Source: Candidatus Intestinimonas stercorigallinarum | GTDB taxonomy: Bacteria; Bacillota; Clostridia; Oscillospirales; Oscillospiraceae | Reading direction: 5' to 3' | Assembly (NCBI GenBank): GCA_019115345.1 | Contig: DXDV01000321.1 | Coordinates: 1-5,798, forward strand | DNA length: 5,798 bases | Shown here: positions 1 through 4,876 of the stretch, piece by piece | Layout: each line of letters begins with the position of its first letter | Numbering within the stretch: position 1 is the stretch's first letter | Translations under genes and position numbers: made by a program | The notes under the pieces: model-generated | The model's input: only the letters and a program-made list of their open reading frames with translations | Told to the model about the DNA's origin: nothing | Databases searched by the model: none

Positions 1-398
1 CGGGCGGTACCGGCGACCATGCTCATGGCGGCCTCGATGGAGGCGGCGTTCAGGTCGGGCATCTTGGTCTCGGCGATCTTGCGCAGGTCGTCCTTCTTGA
101 GCTGGGCGACCTTGGTCTTGTTGGGCACGCCGGAGCCGGACTCGATGCCGCAGGCCTTCTTGATGAGGACGGCGGCGGGAGGGGTCTTGGTAACGAAGGT
201 GAAGGAGCGGTCGGCGTAGACGGTGATGATCACGGGGATGATCAGGCCCACGTCGTTCTTGGTGCGCTCGTTGAACTCCTTGGTAAAGGCGGCGATATTG
301 ACGCCGTGCTGACCCAGAGCGGGGCCGACGGGAGGAGCGGGAGTCGCCTTGCCGGCCGGGATCTGCAGTTTGACGTAACCAGTTACTTTCTGTGCCAC
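1..398 (-). CDS. rplK: 50S ribosomal protein L11 (3' end cut by window edge)
   Basis: This gene encodes ribosomal protein L11, which binds the GTPase-associated region of 23S rRNA and forms the base of the L10/L12 stalk. About 132 codons are present; the family is about 141 residues long, so only the last few residues lie beyond position 1. The N-terminus MAQKVTGYVKLQIPAGK, the proline-rich PAPPVGPALGQHGVNI segment (the thiostrepton/micrococcin contact region in the family) and the C-terminal KMPDLNA and AAMSMVAGTAR stretches are all typical. I start it at GTG (398-396) because an AGGAGG (412-407) lies 8 nt upstream and the family begins MAQKV; no ATG fits. It follows nusG after a 100-nt spacer containing a likely L1-binding hairpin. 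In related genomes rplA (L1) usually follows, but that lies outside this window. Confidence 0.97.
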   Translation of the reverse strand, partial: MAQKVTGYVKLQIPAGKATPAPPVGPALGQHGVNIAAFTKEFNERTKNDVGLIIPVIITVYADRSFTFVTKTPPAAVLIKKACGIESGSGVPNKTKVAQLKKDDLRKIAETKMPDLNAASIEAAMSMVAGTA

Positions 399-422
399 AA
401 TGAGCACCTCCTACGAATGAAT

Positions 423-458
423 GTGGTTGGAACGGGATGCCCGGAGCATCCCTCCCAC
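423..458 (-). promoter_or_regulatory. Putative L1-binding autoregulatory hairpin upstream of rplK
   Basis: Read on the minus strand, GTGGGAGG opens the element and AACCAC closes it. GTGG (458-455) pairs with CCAC (426-423), and an inner perfect 7-bp stem GGGATGC/GCATCCC (452-446 with 440-434) has a 5-nt loop. The L1-binding region of 23S rRNA (helices 76-78) is framed in the same way, by GUGGGAGG on the 5' side and ACCAC on the 3' side. L1 represses its own rplK-rplA operon in E. coli through such an mRNA mimic. The element ends 11 nt before the AGGAGG of rplK, so bound protein could block initiation. The structure is seen; the L1 assignment is inferred from this resemblance. Confidence 0.6.
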
Positions 459-473
459 TTGTGCCTGGGACGG

Positions 474-492
474 CGGGCGGCCGGGCCGCCCG
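474..492 (-). other. GC-only hairpin directly after nusG
   Basis: A perfect 8-bp stem, CGGGCGGC/GCCGCCCG with a 3-nt loop, begins 6 nt after the nusG stop codon. No T-tract follows on either strand, so it does not meet the pattern of an intrinsic terminator. It may be a pause, an mRNA-processing or 3'-protecting structure between nusG and rplK, or just GC-rich palindromic sequence of the kind also seen at 2324-2456. Confidence 0.45.
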
Positions 493-498
493 GGGTAC

Positions 499-1023
499 TT
501 AATCCTGCACCAGCTCCACCTGGTCCAGCTCCAGCTCCACCGGGGTCTCCCGGCCGAACATGGACACGACCACGCGGACCTTGCTGCGGTCCAGGTCGAT
601 CTCCTCCACAGTACCCAGGAAGGATTCCAGGGCGCCGTCGGTGATCTTTACGGTGTCGCCCACCTGATAGGAGACCACCACCTCGCGCTTTTCCACGCCC
701 AGGGCGGCGATCTCGTCCTCGGTGAGGGGGATCGCTTTGTTGCCGGAGCCGACGAACCCGGTGGCGCCGCGCACGTTGCGGACCAGGTGCCAGGTTTCAT
801 CGGTCATCACCATCTTGACCAGCACGTAGCCGGGGAAGACCTTCCGCTCCACGACCTTGGGGCCGTTGTCGGTGATCTCGGTGACGGTTTCCAGCGGGAT
901 TTTGACCTCGTGGATGAGGTCGTGCATGCCGCGGTTTTCCACGTGCTTTTCGATGGTGGCCTTGACGGTATTCTCATACCCGGAGTAGGTATGGACCACG
1001 TACCACTTCGCGCTATCCGACAT
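499..1023 (-). CDS. nusG: Transcription termination/antitermination factor NusG
   Basis: NusG (174 aa, usual bacterial length) binds the RNA polymerase clamp, modulates pausing and processivity, and links polymerase to Rho or to ribosomal protein S10. The NGN domain spans about residues 6-110, with the hallmark WYVVHTYSGYEN (7-18), FPGYVLVKM (63-71) and VRGATGFVG (84-92). The C-terminal KOW domain lies at about 119-170 (VGDTVKI, then SFLGTVEEID, then VSMFGRETPVELE). The start ATG is preceded by AAGGGG, which overlaps the stop codon of secE. Only 12 nt separate the two genes, so coupled translation is likely. Nothing is missing or unusual in the protein. Confidence 0.98.
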   Translation of the reverse strand: MSDSAKWYVVHTYSGYENTVKATIEKHVENRGMHDLIHEVKIPLETVTEITDNGPKVVERKVFPGYVLVKMVMTDETWHLVRNVRGATGFVGSGNKAIPLTEDEIAALGVEKREVVVSYQVGDTVKITDGALESFLGTVEEIDLDRSKVRVVVSMFGRETPVELELDQVELVQD

Positions 1024-1035
1024 GACCGCTACCCC

Positions 1036-1338
1036 TTAGCCCTTCCCAAAGAGGTCGAGCAGGGCGGCGATGATGCCGGTGGCGAGAGCGTCAAAGACCC
1101 AGATGAAGATGCCGACCACGATCACGCAGACGATGACGATCACGGTATTGTTGACAGTCTGCTTGGGCGTGGGCCAGACGACCTTCTTCAGCTCGCTCTT
1201 CATCTCGCGGAACCAACGGGCGACACGCTTGAAAAAGCCGGGCTTTTCGTCCTTCTTGGCCTTCTTCTCCGCCTTGGCGGGTTTGGAAGCGGCCTGGGCG
1301 TCGGCGCCGGTCTTTTCGATCTTCTCGTTGTCAGACAT
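1036..1338 (-). CDS. secE: Preprotein translocase subunit SecE
   Basis: SecE is the small clamp subunit that stabilises SecY in the SecYEG protein-export channel of the cytoplasmic membrane. At 100 aa it has the one-membrane-span Gram-positive form with a longer than minimal N-terminal tail. Residues 1-33 are a Lys/Ala/Glu-rich, probably disordered tail. Residues 35-50 form the amphipathic surface helix, and ELKKVVWPTPKQ (49-60) is the family signature. One transmembrane helix runs at about 64-84, followed by a short hydrophobic tail. The start is preceded by a modest GAAGGGTG 7-8 nt upstream. The gene lies 42 nt after rpmG and 12 nt before nusG, the standard bacterial neighbourhood. Confidence 0.96.
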   Translation of the reverse strand: MSDNEKIEKTGADAQAASKPAKAEKKAKKDEKPGFFKRVARWFREMKSELKKVVWPTPKQTVNNTVIVIVCVIVVGIFIWVFDALATGIIAALLDLFGKG

Positions 1339-1380
1339 TTGGTTTCACCCTTCTTTCTTGTGACACTTCCGCAAAGGTCA

Positions 1381-1545
1381 TCACTTGGTCTCGGTGTGGA
1401 GCGTGTGCTTCCTGCAGAAGGGGCAGTACTTGTTTCTCTCCAGACGGTCGGGAGTGTTCTTCTTGTTCTTGTTGGTGACGTAGTTGCGCTGTTTGCACTC
1501 GGAGCATCTCAGGGTGATCTTCACCCGCGCACCGGCTTTTGCCAT
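1381..1545 (-). CDS. rpmG: 50S ribosomal protein L33 (zinc-binding form)
   Basis: This 54-aa reading frame encodes ribosomal protein L33 of the large subunit. It starts MAKAGARVKITLRCSECKQRNY and carries two CxxC pairs, C14-C17 and C41-C44 (CPFC), which form the zinc-ribbon knuckle of the C+ class. The C-terminal KHTLHTETK end is typical of the family. An AAGGAGG lies 9 nt upstream of the ATG. It is the first gene of the rpmG-secE-nusG-rplK transcript and follows a leader with two terminator-like hairpins, the nearer ending about 35 nt before the start. In Gram-positives, zinc-containing L33 often has a zinc-free paralogue elsewhere under Zur control; that cannot be judged from this window. 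Confidence 0.97.
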   Translation of the reverse strand: MAKAGARVKITLRCSECKQRNYVTNKNKKNTPDRLERNKYCPFCRKHTLHTETK

Positions 1546-1579
1546 GTTTCGGCACCTCCTTCAATGGTTCGGACCCAAC

Positions 1580-1615
1580 AAAAAATGCCGGGTCCGGCTC
1601 TGCCGAATCCCAGCA
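1580..1615 (-). terminator. Strong intrinsic terminator in the rpmG leader
   Basis: On the minus strand TGCTGGG (1615-1609) pairs with CCCGGCA (1592-1586), and the inner TTCGGC (1607-1602) pairs with GCCGGA (1598-1593) around an AGA loop. This gives a 13-bp stem with one bulged A and two G-T wobbles. Six T residues follow at once (1585-1580). It meets the textbook pattern of a Rho-independent terminator, yet sits 35 nt upstream of rpmG and downstream of the only promoter seen. It is therefore probably an attenuator or the end of a short leader RNA. Confidence 0.75.
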
Positions 1616-1620
1616 CGTCT

Positions 1621-1648
1621 GAAAAAGGCACGGGCAAAGCCCGTCCCC
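1621..1648 (-). terminator. First terminator-like hairpin in the rpmG leader
   Basis: On the minus strand GGGACGGGC (1647-1639) pairs with GCCCGTGCC (1635-1627) around a TTT loop, with one internal G-G mismatch leaving 6 inner and 2 outer pairs. Five T residues follow (1626-1622). It lies only 6 nt before the start of the second, stronger terminator, giving a tandem arrangement. Confidence 0.6.
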
Positions 1649-1772
1649 AGTCATAGCACGGTAGGTTCGGCACGATCTGCCTCCCTATGTCCTCCTTGGG
1701 AGGGAAAGGGTTTGTACCCATTACACCGTAAAAATGCGCACAAAAATAAGGCCCTTTTTCATAGGTGCTAAT

Positions 1773-1801
1773 AGCCTATCACAGGCCGGGAAAAAAGTCA
1801 A
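1773..1801 (-). promoter_or_regulatory. Sigma-A type promoter for rpmG-secE-nusG-rplK
   Basis: On the minus strand TTGACT (-35, 1801-1796) and TAGGCT (-10, 1778-1773) are separated by exactly 17 nt. A TG dinucleotide one base upstream of the -10 makes an extended -10 element, which would compensate for the weaker hexamer. The expected start is near A1766. The surrounding AT-rich sequence contrasts with the GC-rich genes. Confidence 0.7.
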
Positions 1802-1817
1802 GCATAAATTTGCCGCC

Positions 1818-1847
1818 TTGACAAGTCTTTCACAAAGCGGATATAGT
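1818..1847 (+). promoter_or_regulatory. Sigma-A type promoter for ruvX
   Basis: A perfect TTGACA (-35, 1818-1823) is followed after 18 nt by TATAGT (-10, 1842-1847), five of six matches to TATAAT. Transcription would begin near 1854, leaving a leader of under 20 nt that consists almost only of the AGGAGG ribosome binding site (1860-1865). Its -35 lies 16 bp from the -35 of the opposite-facing rpmG promoter. Confidence 0.72.
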
Positions 1848-1871
1848 GGTGGGGAAGAGAGGAGGACGGAT

Positions 1872-2291
1872 ATGCGTATCATGGCCATCGACTACGGCGA
1901 CGCCCGGACGGGCGTGGCCGTCTCCGACCCCACGGGACTGCTGGCGGGGCATACGGAGGTCATCCACAGCCGGAAGGGGGAGCAGGTGTGCGCCCGCCTC
2001 AGGGAGCTGGTGGAGCAGTATGGGGTGGAGGAGCTGGTGATGGGCTTCCCCCGGAACATGGACGGCACCGAGGGCCCCCGGGCGGAGCTCTACCGCGCCT
2101 TTGCCGGGGCGGTGGCGGAGGCCACCGGCCTCACGCCGGTGCTGTGGGATGAGCGGCGGACCACCATCGAGGCCCACGACATTCTCCACGCCAGCGGCAA
2201 GCGGATGAAAAACCACAAAAAGACCGTGGACGCCGTGGCGGCGGCCCTCATTCTGGAGGGCTACCTGACCCGGAAGCGGAGCCAAAGCTAA
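1872..2291 (+). CDS. ruvX: RuvX/YqgF family RNase H-fold nuclease
   Basis: This 139-aa protein belongs to the YqgF/RuvX family. In E. coli the family member processes the 5' end of pre-16S rRNA, and it has also been described as a putative Holliday junction resolvase. The fold is visible from the N-terminal strand AIDYGDARTGVAVSD (5-19) with the first acidic residue D7. Residues 54-61 give the ELVMGFPR strand-turn, 90-98 VLWDERRTT with D93/E94, and 118-130 TVDAVAAALILEG with D120, the set of carboxylates expected for two-metal catalysis. Its length is usual for the family. The frame is open for 46 codons further upstream, but the ATG at 1872 is chosen because AGGAGG precedes it by 6 nt, the family begins here, and the promoter lies inside the upstream extension. 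The downstream lux-like genes are separated by a 183-nt hairpin-rich gap. Confidence 0.94.
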   Translation: MRIMAIDYGDARTGVAVSDPTGLLAGHTEVIHSRKGEQVCARLRELVEQYGVEELVMGFPRNMDGTEGPRAELYRAFAGAVAEATGLTPVLWDERRTTIEAHDILHASGKRMKNHKKTVDAVAAALILEGYLTRKRSQS

Positions 2292-2323
2292 AACCAGGTG
2301 AGAAAGGTGAGAGACGTCCAGGG

Positions 2324-2456
2324 GCCCCGCGGAGCGGGGCGTGCCGGCAGGCACGTCCAAGGGGCCGGCCAGACGGCCCCTTGCCGCAGGGCGGATCCAT
2401 TCCGCCCGAGGATGTGCAGGAGAAAAGGGTACCCATGGGGGCTCCGCCCCCATGGG
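2324..2456 (+). repeat. Array of five GC-rich perfect hairpins
   Basis: Five perfect inverted repeats stand almost end to end in the gap between ruvX and the LuxE-like gene. They are a 7-bp stem with GGA loop (2324-2340), a 5-bp stem GTGCC/GGCAC (2341-2354), an 8-bp stem AAGGGGCC/GGCCCCTT (2359-2382), a 7-bp stem GGGCGGA/TCCGCCC (2389-2407) and an 11-bp stem CCCATGGGGGC/GCCCCCATGGG with TCC loop (2432-2456). None is followed by a T-tract. A partial direct repeat, ACGTCCA followed by GGGGCC, flanks the first two hairpins (2314-2326 and 2353-2366). It could be an intergenic palindromic repeat cluster or a structured mRNA region. The last stem ends 18 nt before the next start codon. Confidence 0.7.
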
Positions 2457-2474
2457 AAAAGAGGGGGGAGGAAC

Positions 2475-3596
2475 ATGGGAAATCGCATCAAGCTCTTCAC
2501 CTGGAAGGACCCCTATGACACGGCGGGGACGGAGGACCTCTTCGTCTCCGCCATGCGGGACAACTGCGCCTTCCACTACGCCCGCTGTCCGGAGTATCGG
2601 GCCATCCTGGACCACTTCGGCTTCCGGCCGGACGCCCTCCGGACCACGGAGGACCTGGCCCGCCTGCCGGTGCTGCCCACCTTGTATTTCAAATCCCATC
2701 GGCTCTTCTCCGTGCCGGAGCGCCGCATGCTCATCAAGGCCACCTCCTCGGGGACCAGGGGGAAGAAGAGCGTCATCGGCTTTGAGCTGGGGGGACTGTG
2801 GAGCGGCTTCCACATGGTGTGGCGCATCCTGCGCTATCACCGGTTCCTCTCCCCGGTGCCCACCAACTACCTCATTTTAGGCTATCAGCCCCACAGGAGC
2901 AACCAGACCGCCGTGGCCAAGACGGCCACGGGCTACACCTACATCACCCCCGCCATCCACCGGGAGTACGCCCTCAAATACAAAGACGGCGGCTACCAGG
3001 TGGACTTCGACGGCCTCATCCGAGCTTTGGAGCGGTACAGCAGGTCCCGCTTCCCCACCCGGTTCATGGGCTTTCCCGCCTACACCTACTTCCTCATGGA
3101 GGAGCTGGAGCGGCGGGGGCTCCGCTATCCCCTGCCCAAGAACTCCAAGATCTTCCTGGGGGGCGGCTGGAAGCAGTTCTACCGGGAGAAGGTGGACAAG
3201 GAGACCTTCTACGCCAAGGCCTGGGACCGCTTCGCCATCCCGGAGGAGCATGTCTACGAGTCCTTCGGGGCGGTGGAGCACCCCATCTACTATGCCGACT
3301 GCAAGTATCACCACTTTCACGTGCCGGTGTACAGCCGGGTCATCATCCGGGACGTGCGGACCCTGGAGCCGGTGCCCAACGGTACCATGGGGCTGGTGAA
3401 CCTCCTCACCCCCATGCTCAACGCCGTCCCCATCCTGAGCATCATGACCGACGACCTGGGCGTCCTCCACGACGGGGACACCTGCCCCTGCGGGGTGAGG
3501 TCCCCCTGGCTGGAGATCATCGGCCGGGTGGGCATGGCCGACATCAAGACCTGCGCCGCCGGCGCCGACGACCTGAGAAAGGGGGTGGGCCTGTGA
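2475..3596 (+). CDS. LuxE-family acyl-protein synthetase
   Basis: This 373-aa protein resembles the LuxE acyl-protein synthetase family, distantly related in layout to phenylacetate-CoA ligase-type adenylating enzymes. LuxE activates a fatty acid with ATP as acyl-AMP, holds it on a cysteine, and passes it to the LuxC reductase. Visible landmarks are the glycine/serine-rich nucleotide loop ATSSGTRGKKS (89-99), FLGGGWK (227-233), YESFGAVEHP (261-270, the adenylate-contact position), a TDDLG motif (325-329) and CPCG plus IIGR (337-340, 348-351). C360 lies 14 residues from the C-terminus, close to where LuxE carries its acyl group. Length equals that of classical LuxE. The start at 2475 follows a GGGGGGAGG tract; the frame is open further upstream, but only through the hairpin array. 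It overlaps the LuxC-like gene by GTGA. Native substrate unknown; no luciferase genes nearby. Confidence 0.85.
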   Translation: MGNRIKLFTWKDPYDTAGTEDLFVSAMRDNCAFHYARCPEYRAILDHFGFRPDALRTTEDLARLPVLPTLYFKSHRLFSVPERRMLIKATSSGTRGKKSVIGFELGGLWSGFHMVWRILRYHRFLSPVPTNYLILGYQPHRSNQTAVAKTATGYTYITPAIHREYALKYKDGGYQVDFDGLIRALERYSRSRFPTRFMGFPAYTYFLMEELERRGLRYPLPKNSKIFLGGGWKQFYREKVDKETFYAKAWDRFAIPEEHVYESFGAVEHPIYYADCKYHHFHVPVYSRVIIRDVRTLEPVPNGTMGLVNLLTPMLNAVPILSIMTDDLGVLHDGDTCPCGVRSPWLEIIGRVGMADIKTCAAGADDLRKGVGL

Positions 3597-4876
3597 TCCT
3601 GTACCGGGGAGAGATCCACGACACCAGGGAGCAGAACAAGCTCCTGGACGGCCTGGAGGAGACCATCACGGAAGTGCTCCAGCGGCCCGCGCCGGCGGCG
3701 GAGACGGTGGTGGCCGCCTGCGACGGCCTGGCCCGGCGGGTGCTCAGCGGGGCGTTCGACGCCGTCATCGCCGCCCTGGGCCTGGACCGGCGCTTCACCC
3801 TGGCCCAGGCCGCCGCCGCCGCCAACCTGCTCCGCCGGGACAGCCTGGAGTGTAAGCTGTCCCTGGAGCTGGGGCACGACTGGGCGGGACCGAAGGAAGT
3901 GACGCCGCCCCACGCCGGACTCACCCTCACCAAGGAGGTCCTCCCCCTGGGGGTGCTGTTCCACATCGCCGCCGGCAACGTGGACGGCCTGCCGGCTTAC
4001 AGCGCCGTGGAGGGGCTCCTCACCGGCAACGTGAACATCCTGAAGCTGCCCCAGGCCGACGGCGGGCTGTCGGTGCTCCTCCTCCACGCCCTCACCCAGG
4101 CCGCCCCGGAGCTGGCCGACTACCTCTATGTCTTCGACACCCCCTCCGACGACCTGCCCGCCATGCGGAAGATGGCGGCCATGGCCGACGGCATCGTGGT
4201 GTGGGGCGGGGAGGGGGCGGTGTCCGCCGTCCGTGGGCTGGCCCCCGCCGGCTGCCGCCTCATCGAGTGGGGCCACAAGCTCAGCTTTGCCTATGTCACG
4301 CCGGGAGGGGAGACCCCGGAGGCCCTCTCCGCCCTGGCCGCCCACATCGCCGACACCCGGCAGCTGCTGTGCAGCTCCTGCCAGGTGATCTTCCTGGACA
4401 CCGGGGACCGGGAGGAGGTCCGGGCCTTCTGCCGCCGGTTCCTGCCGGTGCTGGAGGCGGCCATGGAGAAGGGGCCGCCCCTGGACGACGGCGCGGCGGC
4501 CCAGGTGACCCTGGCCCAGTATGAACAGCGGCTGGAGTCCATCACCGCGCCCTGCCCGGAGGTCTTTGCCGGGAAGGGCTGCTCCCTCACCCTGGGGGAG
4601 GACGGGGAGCTGGAGCTCTCCCTCCAGTTCGGCAATCCCCTGGTGAAGGCCCTGCCCCGGACTGAGCTGCCCGCCATGCTCCGGCGGCACAAGGGGGTCC
4701 TCCAGACGGCGGGGTTGATCTGCGCCCCGGAGGAGCGGGAGGAGCTGGCCGTGACCCTCCTGCGCTCCGGCGTGGTCCGGGTCACCGGGCCGGGGGACAT
4801 GAGCCGCGCCACCTGTGCCGACGCCCACGACGGGGACTACCCCCTGCGGCGGTATACCCGGGTCACCGAGCGGTAG
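3593..4876 (+). CDS. LuxC-family acyl-CoA/acyl-protein reductase
   Basis: This 427-aa protein matches the LuxC acyl reductase family, an aldehyde-dehydrogenase-fold enzyme that reduces a thioester-bound acyl group to an aldehyde with NADPH. The cofactor-domain region EVLPLGVLFHIAAGNVDG (115-132) followed by GLLTGNVNILKLP (141-153) is the family signature, with WGGEGAV (204-210) behind it. The expected catalytic cysteine is C260 in RQLLCSSCQVIF. It is slightly shorter than Vibrio LuxC (about 480 aa), with no internal break. The GTG start at 3593 overlaps the upstream TGA (GTGA), follows AAGGGGGTGG, and fits the family N-terminus; the frame is open far upstream, but that part is a shadow of the LuxE-like gene. 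The pair is the minimal acid-to-aldehyde module. Its 3' end overlaps a convergent gene by 14 bp. Confidence 0.86.
   Translation: MILYRGEIHDTREQNKLLDGLEETITEVLQRPAPAAETVVAACDGLARRVLSGAFDAVIAALGLDRRFTLAQAAAAANLLRRDSLECKLSLELGHDWAGPKEVTPPHAGLTLTKEVLPLGVLFHIAAGNVDGLPAYSAVEGLLTGNVNILKLPQADGGLSVLLLHALTQAAPELADYLYVFDTPSDDLPAMRKMAAMADGIVVWGGEGAVSAVRGLAPAGCRLIEWGHKLSFAYVTPGGETPEALSALAAHIADTRQLLCSSCQVIFLDTGDREEVRAFCRRFLPVLEAAMEKGPPLDDGAAAQVTLAQYEQRLESITAPCPEVFAGKGCSLTLGEDGELELSLQFGNPLVKALPRTELPAMLRRHKGVLQTAGLICAPEEREELAVTLLRSGVVRVTGPGDMSRATCADAHDGDYPLRRYTRVTER

Larger units (their letters stand above)
1546..1766 (-). promoter_or_regulatory. Structured 5' leader of the rpmG-secE-nusG-rplK operon
   Basis: About 220 nt lie between the inferred transcription start near 1766 and rpmG, with no credible gene in them. 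In order on the minus strand I see a GGGT/ACCC hairpin (1719-1708) and a CCTCCC/GGGAGG stem (1703-1698 with 1685-1680). The latter could be replaced by a shorter CCTCC/GGAGG hairpin (1703-1699 with 1695-1691). Two hairpins followed by T-tracts come next (1648-1621 and 1615-1580), then the rpmG ribosome binding site. The octamer GTGCCGAA occurs both in the middle of the leader (about 1671-1664) and between the rpmG ribosome binding site and its ATG. The layout suggests transcription attenuation, or a small RNA ending at one of the terminators. I do not recognise a named riboswitch or ribosomal-protein leader. Confidence 0.55.

Noticed and set aside
421..1656. Long plus-strand open frame opposite nusG, secE and rpmG
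   Set aside because: It is an antisense shadow of three firmly recognised genes, low in complexity and rich in His/Asp/Gly, produced by the high GC content.
1521..1721. Minus-strand 66-codon open frame in the rpmG leader
   Set aside because: It has no ribosome binding site before its ATG, spans both terminator hairpins, runs into rpmG in another frame, and its protein resembles nothing I know. The RNA structures explain the region better.
1546..1870. tRNA or T-box leader between rpmG and ruvX
   Set aside because: No cloverleaf with a GTTCRANNC arm and CCA-adjacent acceptor, and no T-box AGGGTGGNACCGCG sequence, could be found on either strand.
1734..1871. Upstream in-frame extension of ruvX from an ATG at 1734
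   Set aside because: The ruvX promoter and AGGAGG lie inside this stretch, and the family N-terminus begins at the ATG at 1872.
1830..2840. Long minus-strand open frame opposite ruvX and the start of the LuxE-like gene
   Set aside because: It is an antisense shadow crossing two genes and the hairpin array, with no recognisable domain.
2798..3592. Upstream in-frame extension of the LuxC-like gene
   Set aside because: This part overlaps the LuxE-like gene in another frame and reads as Pro/Arg/His-rich shadow sequence. The GTG at 3593 fits the GTGA overlap and the family start.
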